Shown here piece after piece: positions 1-10,940 of a DNA stretch of 64,000 bases; the first letter of the stretch is position 1, and every line of letters starts with the position of its first letter. The DNA comes from Campylorhamphus procurvoides (taxonomy: Eukaryota; Chordata; Aves; Passeriformes; Dendrocolaptidae): the NCBI GenBank assembly GCA_013396655.1, contig WBMV01000093.1, positions 467,885-531,884 on the forward strand, in the 5' to 3' direction. Under the pieces are notes generated by a model that worked only from the letters and a program-made list of their open reading frames with translations, ran no database searches and had not been told where the DNA came from. The translations under genes were made by a program, and so were the position numbers.

Positions 1-2662
1 TTCATATTCATTATCTACCCTAATTTGAATATGGCAAATGGACTGTATTGATTTAGCCCAGAACAATCCAGTGCAGGACTAACCTGTGCCCTTCAACACC
101 ACACTTTCAAGTGTTTTAATAAAAAAAGGAGCCATATAACACATATAACTGCAGATAATTCTTACCTTCTGTGTTACAAGTGCATCTGAAAATATGCAAT
201 TTTGTATTTTTTATTTTTATTTTATTTTTTAATAGGAAAAGCATAAAATTAATATCTCATGTGAGTAAATCCAATTACCTGCTCCCACTGAAGGATCTCC
301 TTCCCCCCTTGCACACGCTCCAGCTGGACAGTGCATCATGGCAAGCTCCTCTGGGCAGGAATTGGGCCAGATCTGGCAGATTTGGGGAATGATGCCTTCA
401 GGAAGGCACTGGGGGTGGCAGCACAGGGCAGTTCATGTTTTCATGTCCATGTTAATTTTCAGTCATTTCTTACTGATGCCAAGACCACCGTGCCCACCTG
501 ACCCAAAACACAGCAAACACACCAACTTCATCTGCAAAACATTTTGTCTGAAATAGTGGTGGTGGGGATGTGTGCCCATGGTTTTTCATCCTTCATTCAA
601 TGCCAGGCAGACACAGGGCAGGAACTGCCCAAAGCCCTTGTTGCAGACCTGCAGGTAAAGCCAGGGCTCCATCTGGGCTCACACCAAAGGCTTTCCCAGC
701 TGGCCAGGCTGAAAACAGGGCTGGCCATTCTGGGGGGTGAGCAGGGCAACCCAAGGCTCTGCCAGGCACATCTCTTCAGCAGCCCAAAGGACCTGCAGCT
801 CCTGGATTATCCAAGGGATATAAAGCACCTCCACACCTCTGACATAGCAGGTTTTGCACCTTATCACAAAAAGCAACTCTGGTCTAACAGCCTACATGAG
901 ACACCAGCAGAGCAAATGTCCATCCCTGGGCTAAGCTCAGTGTGAGAAGCCCATAACATGTTTGGATGACTTTCTCATAAGTTGCTCATGTCAACAAAAT
1001 TAATGTGACATTTACAACTATTTTGAGGATAAAATGAAGTTGCTTAAATTATCCTGCAGAAGCAGCATGAGACAGAATTATTCAGTTGACAAAATCTAAT
1101 TAGGTGTAAATTATTTCGGGTTATATGAATTATAAAACCTTTCACAAAGAACTCAAACTCAAGGCTCAATGTGATACGGTGAATTATTATGCTGGGCATC
1201 TGTTTGCCAGAGTTGAGTTTCAATCTGGGACAAAGTCACACAGGTAATTAATTTCTTCTTTCCACCAGCCCTCGTGCCCAGGCAGGCAGAGGAAGCCATG
1301 CCCTATACAATATATATTTTACTACAGTTGAAAGGCTTTTTTCCTACAGAAGATCAGAAGAATTTGAGAGCTGGTCAGTAGATGCAAAAAGCAGCTCTCA
1401 GTCTACACCCTGAGACAGAGCTGAAGCTCCTAATGCCTGGTGGCAGCAAGAAGGGAATATTTGGGCAGTAAGCTGTCCTTGAAGCCTCATGTCCAGCTTC
1501 ATCCTTCCTCCAGAAAGATTCTGAGTGGTGACACTGAGAAACATCTGAGCACGTGGTCCAGTTTAATAACCAACCTCTCTTTTAAGCATGCACTTTGATG
1601 TCTTACTCAGGCAGGATTAGCACGTCCAGAAACCTGCCTAATTACCACGGCATTTACATCTCCTGCTAAGTCTCATTTTTTGCTGTTTAGATGCAAAAAT
1701 GTCATCATTAACTTCTACAGAGCCAAGCCGGGCACCTTTGAACCCAAACTATCAGTGTTTTTAATGGCTGAGAAGTTCCAGGGATGACACGGTGTCTTGT
1801 GCTGCAGCTACAGAGGAGGAAGGAATGATGAGCAGCTGTGTGATTAGATATTTTGGGTGGGAGGAGACAAGTGCTTTATGAGCTGAGCATCAGCTTTGCC
1901 CACTCACTGTCAGGCTGCTGCAGTGGGAGGGTTTGGGCATTGTGGGAAAGAAGCTGTTCCAGTTCCCACAGGAGGTTTAGAAATACACACCGGGATTTGA
2001 CATGGTCCTGATTTTCCATTTAAATACACCCCAATTCAACATGGACTGGCAGATCTCACAGGAGCTCAAACTACCTTCTCACACTTCTTGCCAACTCCTT
2101 GAAGAACCCATCACAACGAGGTGCAGATAATTTACCATCGCTCACATTCCCTCTGTAAGGATCAGAGAAAATGAGTGGAAGTGAAACGGAACATTTGGTG
2201 ATAAAGCCTAGAGAGGAGACACGTGAAAACCCCACAGCCTTGATTTTATTCTATTTTCTCTTTCTCTTTGAAAAACTTCAGCTGTTGCACTAAGCTCCAG
2301 CTGGGGCCTTTCTCAATGGATAGACATTGCAGCTTAGTTAAAAATGATATGTAATGCTATCAGCTGCTCTCTTGTTCCTTTTCTCCAAAGAATGCATTTC
2401 TTACACACTATTGACCACATTTCCCTGAAAAGACTGGTGAAAATTACATATTTTAAATACCACTTTTTCTGCTGCCTCAAACAACAGACAGTAGCAAGTG
2501 AATTGGGAAAAAAACACAGATAAAAACCAACAAAAAATAAACATGGGGAGAACACGTGTACATCAAATGCTTAACAATTATCTGCACGCACTGACTCCCA
2601 TCAGGAGCTCTTCACTTGTCCAAGAGATTTCATAAATAAAGCTTCATTTTTTGCTGCCTCAT
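1..2662. other. Unique AT-rich non-coding DNA
   Basis: No exon, RNA gene or dispersed repeat is recognisable here. A T-rich low-complexity tract lies at 199-232. The block 960-1260 is AT-rich, free of simple repeats and carries TAATTA homeodomain-type cores at 1097-1102 and 1245-1250. It resembles the non-coding elements often conserved near developmental genes, but that is inference from base composition and motifs only. The open frames in this stretch are short and resemble nothing I know. Confidence 0.6.
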
Positions 2663-2719
2663 GAGTTCGACTTGATGATCCTTGTGGGTCTCTTCCAACT
2701 TGGAATACCCTGTGGCTCT
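2663..2719 (+). mobile_element. CR1 LINE 3' tail fragment
   Basis: This is a 57-bp remnant of a CR1 3' end in forward orientation. The core TTGATGATCCTTGTGGGTCT followed by CTTCCAACTTGGAATACC matches the usual avian CR1 terminus (ATGATCCTTGTGGGTCCCTTCCAACTCAGAATATTCTGTG). Only the last part of the 3' UTR survives, as expected for heavily 5'-truncated CR1 insertions, and it has no coding capacity. The match is short and diverged, so the subfamily cannot be named. Confidence 0.75.
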
Positions 2720-2931
2720 CCCTGCAGCCAGAGGAGCTCATGGGGGGACAGGTGCATTTGGGACCGAGCTGGGATGTGGCCCCCATGCCAGGAAACCCAG
2801 CTGGCTTCCCCAGCTTCTCTGAGGGCCCCACACTGAAAACCTTCTGACTTCAGGCTTAACTGCAAAGAGGCTGGAAATGCCAAGAATGGCCTCAGATCCA
2901 TCTGGGCACTGTCAGGACCCCCATGTGTGTG

Positions 2932-3020
2932 ACAGAATGGAACAGAACAGAATAGAATAGAATAGAACACTCGTTTTGAAGGGACACACAAAACTCATCT
3001 AGTCCACTGCCATGGGCCTT
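2932..3020 (-). mobile_element. Degenerate CR1 tail with (AGAAT)n expansion
   Basis: Read on the minus strand this is a diverged CR1 3' end. The part at 2995-3016, CATCTAGTCCACTGCCATGG, corresponds to the CR1 segment CATCTAGTCCAACCCCCTGCCATGGG. The CR1 terminus, normally a few copies of an ATTCTATG-type octamer, is replaced at 2934-2968 by a 5-bp AGAAC/AGAAT array. It is non-coding. The microsatellite appears to have grown out of the LINE tail, which is an inference from their abutting positions. Confidence 0.7.
2934..2968 (+). repeat. (AGAAY)n pentanucleotide microsatellite
   Basis: About seven imperfect copies of AGAAC, AGAAT or AGAATGG-like units occur in a row. The array lies exactly where the terminal repeat of the minus-strand CR1 fragment would be. 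Confidence 0.8.
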
Positions 3021-4352
3021 CTCCTTCCCCCAGTATATACACATGTGTGTGTATATTTATATTTACTTATTTATTTAATGATCAGTCCCACTGTGACACC
3101 GAGATAACAGGGAAGATAAAGTCAAGGCAAGATAAATCCACCACTCCATGTTTCTATCTTTGTAACAAGAGCTGGTGGCAGTGCCAGAGATCTGAGGATA
3201 AACACAAATCTGCCACGGTTCACTAACCTTCACTCTGCAGTGATTGATAACTGTGTTTTTAAGTGGCTGAAGGTATCAGGCTCAGCTTTGGGCTCTGTAT
3301 CTCTTTCTCCATCCTCTTTGTAAGAACATGCTGCAATAGTACAGGACTGAAGGACCAGGCAGCTTCTCCAGCACCTCCTGTGTTCATGGCAGGGCTGGAG
3401 ATGGCGATGGGAAAGGCGACTACCAACCCAATTTCCCTGCCTCAGCAGAAGCAGCACGGCTGATGAGGACAGGAGGGCTAAAAGGAAAGGAAATTAAACC
3501 CAAAACAAAGCACAGAGCAGGAAAGGGCATTTGTAACTACAAAATGATTCCCTCACTTTTGTCAACGCTCCCTCCCCATCCTGTAAGAGTTAAGGCTGCC
3601 AAGTAATAGGCACGGCGGAGTTTTCCCCTGGGTGGCAGCCAAGGCCACTCACCCCACTATTAGAGGCCTGACAAGCTTTGTCAATGCAATCTACTGAGCG
3701 CTGTGAGTGACAAGCGATCAATATTCCCCACTCTCATGGGTCATCACAGGTGACAGAGGTCTAAGTAATAAAACAGCCCTGGCTGCCTCCTCTAACTTAA
3801 ATGCTTCCCCAGCCACAATATTTCTTTTTTGTCTGAGCGCCTCCAGCTAAATTCCTCCCAGCTCGAAGCATCTGATGGGGCGCAGGTTCTGAGGAACTGC
3901 AGTGAGTGGGGATTGCTGCTGGCCAGGCAGGCTCAGCAGGCACAGGTTCAATCAAGGGGACAGAGGAGCTGCAGGGCTGTCACCTGCCTGCCCCAGCCCC
4001 TGCCAGCCCCAGCCACGCCCCAGCTCTGCCACCCTGAAAACATTCACCACAACATTCCTCTTTGCCCTTCTTTGTGAGCCGCTCTGAGAATTATTGGGAG
4101 GAACTAGAAAAAATGGCATTATGGTGTCAGAAGACAAAGATGCTCTGCTGTAAATCTGAGGGAAGTGTTGATGGGACTGAAGTTCATGGGGCTGTTGAAG
4201 CAGCTGGAAACACTGACCAGGCAGTTCTTTACAGCAGAAAAAAAACCCTCCTCTCTTCCAAACACAACGCACTGGAAATGAGTGTGTAGATTTTAAGGGA
4301 ATCCACTGCTCCCTTCCAATTGCCCACACTTACCCCTGCCAAGGAACGTAGC
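3021..4352. other. Unique non-coding DNA with a candidate conserved block
   Basis: A short AT-rich, TG-alternating tract lies near 3035-3080. The block 3540-3830 is free of repeats, mixes AT- and GC-rich patches, and keeps several CpGs (for example near 3613 and 3700-3715), which bird DNA usually loses outside constrained or unmethylated regions. That makes it a weak candidate for a conserved element. No supportable exon is seen. Confidence 0.5.
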
Positions 4353-4675
4353 TCAGAATCCCAGGATATGATGAGCTGGAAGGGACCCCCAAGGATCCTG
4401 GAGTCCAACCCTCAGCCCTGCACAGGACCAGCCCCAAGAGTCACCCCCTGTGCCCCAGAGCATCATCCAAACCCTCCTGCAGCTCTGGCAGCCTTGGGGC
4501 TGTGCCCACTGCCCTGGGGAGCCTGGGCAGTGCCCACCACCCTCTGGGGGAAGAAGAACCTTTGGCTGAGATCCAACCTCAGCCTGCCCTGCCCCAACTC
4601 CAGCCCTTCCCTGGGTGCTGTCCCTGGTCCCCACAGAGCAGAGATCAGTGCCTGCCCCTCCTCTGCCCCTCCCCA
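4353..4675 (-). mobile_element. CR1 LINE 3' end, copy 1 of a close pair
   Basis: This is a minus-strand CR1 3' region of about 320 bp. Visible hallmarks, read on the plus strand, are CAGAATCCCAGG at the 3' end of the element, GCTGGAAGGGACCCCCAAGG, and further in CCCTGGGGAGCCTGGGCAGT. It is truncated well inside the 3' region, so it has no reverse transcriptase. It aligns without gaps to the copy at 40231-40545, at a constant offset of 35,880 bases. By hand count there are 7 mismatches across 4381-4620, about 97% identity. Both copies therefore belong to one subfamily that was active fairly recently. Confidence 0.92.
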
Positions 4676-7600
4676 GGAAGTTTAGACTGAGACCTTTTGG
4701 GACAAGCGGGGCAAGCTGGGCTGGATTTGTTCCTGTCCAGCCGTGCCCCAGCCAAGAACTACAGAGATTCTCCTATTTTTCTAGACCCACTCACCATTAA
4801 AGAACTTGTTCCTACAGCTGTATGCTCAGGAAGAGCTTAGGTTTCAAAAAAAGCAGCCATTTACAGCTCAGAACCCAAATTTAAGGCAGATGAGGGAAAA
4901 ATCTCATGTTTTAGCCGTTATGAAAATTCTACCCCAAATTCCTGCTGTCAATAACCTTTATGGACACAAGCCATCAGTGTCCATCTGGGATCTGAATGTT
5001 GTCCAGTTTTTTCAGATGTTTAGAACCAGGTTTTATTTGGAATAATCCCTTCAACCAAACAGCTTTGCAAACACTGCACTTTGCTACATTCCTGGGAGAC
5101 AGGCAAGGGATACACACCAATTAATGGGGAATAAACGGAGATGCAAAGGAGAGCCAGAGGCACAACTGGACACAAAACCCAACGGGTAGGTAATTTCACA
5201 CTTTAAACTTTGAACAACAAATATGTCCTGGAAGAGAGTCTCTTCTAGGGGATGACTGTCAGCTGTAAGATTCTGTTTAAACAGGTGGTAGGAGGATGTT
5301 GTGTTGTTTGGAAATAATCGGTGCACTGTTTACACACTGCTCTCAGTGATCTAAGCCTGGATAAAAATAGACTATAATGCTCTAAATCTGCATTTTTACA
5401 CATCTTCATCCTCTTTCATTACAAAAAGCAAATCAAACAGCTAATTCTACTTAAAACGTGCATTTATTCTGCCAGTTATCTATAATGATTACAAAAGTTT
5501 TCTAAATTCAAAAAAAGCAACCCAGTGACTTGTGCCAGTGTGGTTCCCCCAGGTAAGTCAGTGGAGCTGAAATGCTGGATCAGCAGGATTTTTTATCTGT
5601 GCATGGGGCTCTTTACCTGGAATGACTTGAAACAGGAAAAATAACCCAGGATATGGGACTATGTCAGAATCTTTAAAGGCTACCAAAGAAATCATCTTCT
5701 GTCCTAGAGAAACTGGGTTCTTCTTATGGCAAAATATAATAAATGGAGATGGGAATTCTGTGGCAACATCTTTGGAATGCACAGAAACAGATGAGGAAGC
5801 ACATTCCCTAAAGGAAAACTGCCCTAACTCTCAGGATAAAATTAGCTGTCTAATAAAGAAAAGGTCAATATTCTGATGTAGGATTTGGTTCTCTAACACA
5901 CTTGACTACTGGCCAACTCAACCAGCTGGACAAGCACTGGAGAAGAGCTTGTGGGAAGGATCTATTTCAGACCAAAGTAATCTTTTTAGTCACTAAATAC
6001 AGCTGATTTTCTAACTGATTAGATGAAGGCTTGGCTGTTCCCGCATCAGTGCTGAGGGAAGGCTGCAGGACAGGAGCTGTACTGAGATGTGAAGCAGCAG
6101 ATAAACACCCAGCCAGCCTGGACACAGCCCAGGCATTCCCAGGACAGGGTGATGGAGGGGTGGAGGGAAGGGAAGTCAGAGTAAGAGCAGAACAACAAAG
6201 CCAGCACCTTCTGGCAAGCACTGGAGTCCAGTGAGTTCTGCCTGAGGGGCAGGTCAGCTGCAAATGGATTTTCCCAGCAGGTTACAGAAGGAGAGCCACG
6301 TTTCACTGCACACCTGCCCTCCTGCTCCTGCTGATCCTAAAACACCCATTTTACACTGCACTGGATGAGCTCCAGGCTGCACATTCTCTCTGTTCTTCAG
6401 GAACAGGCTCCTCCTCATACAGGAGTTTAGATGCAGATAAAACACACAGAAATCAGGTGAGATAGAAGTAAAAAATGTGAAGCTTCATTTCGTCTCTCCA
6501 GAAGTTGACTGCTATTGTCTCCCAGTCAGCCATCCAACTTTTTGCCCCCTCTGGCCTGAGAAGCTTTTGACTTTCTCTAGATATGACTCCAGAGTCATTT
6601 AAAAATAGAGAATGAAGGCAGTATGGCTACAACGATCTGATAGCATCACATACAGCTCTTAGTCTAATTTATTACTCATGATGTAGTCATTAATGTACTC
6701 TGAACATGCACTCCACACTCCTCTCTAATGAAAAAGTAGCTGGGGAAGCTCATCCAACTTGCTTCAGAAAGTTGTGTCCCAAGAGACTTAAATGTCATCT
6801 ACCCTTAGATTTATCCGAGGCTGAAGGAGATATTTTAAAACATATCTTCTTGTTATTCTTTTAAAAGATAGTTCCCTCGATGCTGAGCCTTGGAAGTTTA
6901 GCAGCTCTTATTACTGAGAGGGAACTAAACGAAAGCAATTGGTGTAATGGTTGTTCCACTGTGGGTACAACTGGCTTGCCATGTTCTGTTCTCATCCACT
7001 TTCATCTCCAAGTGTTTATCTGAGCAGCAAAAGTTACTGAGATTTTTCTTCTCATCAGCGAGAAGAGAAAAAACCTGGCAAAGCCAGACTGGGGAAAGCA
7101 CAGGGAGAGAAACTATGGCAATGAAAGTCATTGGGACAAATTCAGATGGCACTCTGGGAAGATAAGAGGAACTGCAGAGACCAAAAGGCAACACAACCCC
7201 CATCCAAACTCCCAGCAAGGGTGGTCTGTAATTGGCACAGCACTGACTAACACGGGAAAGAAACTTTTTTAAAGCCGTCACACTTCTCTTCTCATGACCC
7301 CCCTGATCTGCTGGTGCCTCTGGCTGCAGAAGCTCCCAGCACACGCCAGGTCTGCAGGCTCAGTGTGCAGCCATGGCACTGGGATGATCCCATCCTCTAG
7401 AAATCCTATGGAAAGCTCAGGGCTTGGGAAATCATGGGCTACAGGCCCCAACAGTGCAACAGAAACAACTGCTAGGGAAGCACGAGGCTTCTTGGAGCAT
7501 GAGGTAGAGCACACCTAAAAAAATATAATAATTAAAAACCCCAACAAACCAAAAAAACAAGAGAAATATAAATTCTGTCCCCCAGAACCACAGTAGGTTG

Positions 7601-8659
7601 TGCCTCAGCATGCAGTGAGAAGGCATATCATTCTTCTGGAGAAAGACCAGCTGCAAGGAAAAGCAAATGAACAACAGGTGAAATAAATAGGTATGTGAGC
7701 CTGGAAAGTGCTCAGTGGGAAGTGCTGTTTTCATGTGTCACGCCTATAAATCATCCATCCCTGACCTGTCCTTCAGGCACACTACCACCACCTGTAGCAG
7801 AACCACAGCCCAACACTTCCTGCAAAGGAAAGAGCAATATGCATTATCTGGATATGATGTTCCCTGCTGCATGCTCATTATGGTGCTAAAAGGCCAGCAG
7901 AAATATTTAAGACGAAGGAAGTCAACACATCTTCATTCCTGGCTGGTGAGCAGCTCTTCATCCTTACCATGCTGTATCAAGAAGGTTAACTGCAGTGTAA
8001 TTTTGTCAGCATTTCCACTCTTTCTAAAGGACTTAAATACTCAAATCTAAACATGCAACTCAAAGACAGTTTTAACCTGCAGGATCATAGGCTGGGGGCA
8101 ACTTTTTTCCTTCTGTGGACACACAGCAAATCCTTACTATTAATTTAGTCTAGCAGTTCATTTCTTTCTTTCAAGGTGTCATTTATAAGAAAAAAAAGAC
8201 AAAGCTGAAGTTATTTTGACCGTAGGAGCTTGGACACAATAACCACTGAGCCCCAGACAGACTCCCCCTCTGTCTGGCCACTGATGTTCCTTAGTGAAAC
8301 CCAGTGTGCTGCCCTGGGAGCTCCTGCTGGAATCCCCTCCATGAGGACCACTGAAGGGGCTGTGTTACTGTGCACTTTAAATGTCTTTCAGGTCCATGTT
8401 TACCTAAGACAGCATTATTTGAACACATACATTTGTGATCCAATTCACCTGGAGCGCCGCTCAACCCTACAGGAATCAGACAAGGACGTCCCAGATGGGG
8501 GCAAGGTAGAAAATCTCCTCCAATGCAAACCACCTCTGACCTCTGCCTTAATAAATTCTTCTGCAAATGACTGGGCAAAGTCCTGGAGCCTGTGTGCAGG
8601 GAAGATAAACAGCCCTCTTTGTCCTCGGGGCCAGAAGTGCCCATTGTATGGAGCTTGCC
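4676..8659. other. Unique AT-rich non-coding DNA
   Basis: There is no supportable gene. A G-rich run at 6147-6172 has four runs of three or more G with loops of 7, 4 and 2 bases and could form a G-quadruplex. An A-rich low-complexity tract occupies about 7517-7565. The stretch 6480-6930 is AT-rich and repeat-free and may be a diffuse conserved block. The 146-codon open frame at 8230-8670 matches no family I recognise and lacks recognisable splice context. Confidence 0.55.
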
Positions 8660-8699
8660 CAAAGGATTAGCGCTGCCACGATTATTTGTGTTATATGAG

Positions 8700-8762
8700 C
8701 TATTTCAGGAGCTAATTGACCCCGGCACAAAAGCCGGGTGAGAAAGGCTTTTGTAGCTAATA
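8700..8762 (+). other. Site with two mutually exclusive hairpins
   Basis: CCCGGC (8721-8726) can pair with GCCGGG (8733-8738). Alternatively CAAAAGCC (8728-8735) can pair with GGCTTTTG (8746-8753). The two stems share bases and cannot form together. The site is flanked by direct repeats of GCTAAT near 8711 and 8756. It sits in a repeat-free block that retains CpGs. Whether it is transcribed or functional is unknown. Confidence 0.45.
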
Positions 8763-8765
8763 GAA

Positions 8766-10880
8766 TGAGCAATACAGAAAAGGGTAAGGTTCTCTGAGCA
8801 ACTGGGCCACAGCATACAGACACTGACTCAGTTTTAGCTGACAGCATCAAGCAGGGCAATCTAATCTCCCCAGTTAGCACTAAATCAGCCTTGTATAAAT
8901 GAGCCCATGACAGAACACGGAGAAATGGGACTTGCTAAAAGGATAACTGAGGATAACTGCCTTGTGAAGCATAAATATTGAAGATGTTGGGAATCTTTCA
9001 TTGCTCCAGCTAAGCATGGCTGGCAAGAGCTGTACCGGCAGAGCCTTTGGATACTCACATCTGCTTTTTGAGGGAAGCAAGTGAATGTCAGTGTGTACAT
9101 GAGGTATTTTAATAGTATAGATATATATTCCCTCCCTCTCTGAAATGCTTAATGGCAGGGGAAGGTATTGACACCGAGAAACTCTGACAAGGCACAACCA
9201 TTAATGATAAAACAACAACAGAATAAAGCAAAGCCATTTTCTCCTGGATTATGGACATGAGAAGGAGGGTGGACTAAGGCTGTAGTATAAGATCATCCCA
9301 AATTCATCTCCAAATTCACTTGTGAAGAATCACTATGGTTGAAGAAGACCTGTAAGATACTTGTGCAGAATGATGTATTTAAGGGGGAAAAGTGAAGCTG
9401 AATTTAGAACTGAACATATTTTTCTTGGCATTTAGTCACCACTCAGGAAAGCTGGTTTTATTTCAAGTTCAAAGCTAAACAGACATAAACGATACAGCAA
9501 AAAAATTAACTCACCCTGACCTTTCTGAAGCCACTGGAAAAGCTGCTGCAACATAATTCACTGCACATTCTGCACTAAATATAGTGCACAAAAGAACACA
9601 GCCTTGTAAATATGCAAACAGAAGAGAAATAATCATATTCATCATTTATTCATTGAACCTACATGGACCCCTCTCTGCACTATCCAAGGCCACCACAAGC
9701 AGAAAGGAATTAAACAGCACAAAATCCTTGTCAGGAAAAGCAGCAGAATTTATAAGTGCTCCACAAATGGGGTAATGAGGCAGAGAAAAGAGAAGGTCTC
9801 TGTGGACAGACTGAGCCTAAACCAGAGACAAAGTCAAGTCCACGTCTCCTGTGCTGAGACACTTCTAGTGTCGGATTATTATTCCCTTCATGTGTTACAC
9901 CAGTTCTAGTGCCCTGCCCGAATGTGTCCCAGGCTTTCCATGAAGCAAAGATTTTCCAGACCTTTCTGCAAGTCCTACAGCACCATTCTGTGGGTCAGCA
10001 CGAGGAGAGGACGTGGCAGCCCCTGCAGCTCCCACGACACAGCATGTCCCTGTGATCCCCAGGATGCTTCCCACTGTACTCCAACAGACCCTCAGCTCAA
10101 GGCACCACACCAAGGGTGTTTATCTGGGAGACACCTCCATCTCCAAGGTCTGCATCCATAGCTCAGAGCCAGCAGTTGGATGCTTTGACTCTATCACACA
10201 CCTTTGGGCATGACCTTGTGAATCTACAAAGCTGGGAAGTGCTTTGAATACATTCTCACCCCCACCGACATCAGACAGCTCAGCGTGAGGCCACAGCAAC
10301 CAACACATCCTAAATGTTGTTTATGAAGTCACCTTGTACTGATAATTATTTTTAATCATCTTGTGCAGAACGGTGTGTTCTGAGTGAACACCGATGTGGG
10401 TGGTGATCACACCTGCCTTGGCACACACAGGACCCACGGACTGTTCCCTGGGACACAGGGACTCACAGATGGGTTAAAGTCACTTATTGTTCCTGGGTCT
10501 CTTCAAACAAAGCAAACCTACTCAGCAGAGGTAATTTTTTAAGCACACTTATTTCCATGAAGCAAATCCAGTGTGTAATTCCAGGATTAGGCCGGAAACT
10601 AAGAAGCTTTCTGTTTTCAGCAAAGTTAGTTTCCATTTTAAAGTTTAGTTAGGCCAACTGAAGTTAATCAGAACATGGAATTTTGCAGTTTCACATACAG
10701 GGGTACACTTACTATGAGCAGAGACATCACTTGTAATGGATTTTTATACTTACAATCCAAATGGATGAGAAACAGGAAGAGGAAAGGAGGAGTAAGTACT
10801 AACATGTGTAATCCTCTCCAGCCTCACCACCAATACTGCAATCCTTGTGGGAGAGGTTTTACAGGCCATGAGATTCGTGA
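8766..10880. other. Unique AT-rich non-coding DNA
   Basis: I see no exon, RNA gene or dispersed repeat. There is a short TA-rich run near 9113-9130. The open frames are short and unrecognised. Confidence 0.55.
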
Positions 10881-10940
10881 AGATCAAAAAAGATCTATTT
10901 CTAATGCCTCTGGAGGCATTAATGCCTCTAAAAACATTAG
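10881..10940 (+). repeat. Short palindrome and tandem AATGCCTCT repeats
   Basis: AATGCCTC and GAGGCATT at 10903-10920 form an inverted repeat with a 2-base loop. AATGCCTCT then recurs directly at 10921-10929. Just upstream AGATC (10881-10885) and GATCT (10892-10896) form a second small inverted repeat around a run of six A. This is likely a local slippage product; a function is not shown. Confidence 0.5.
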
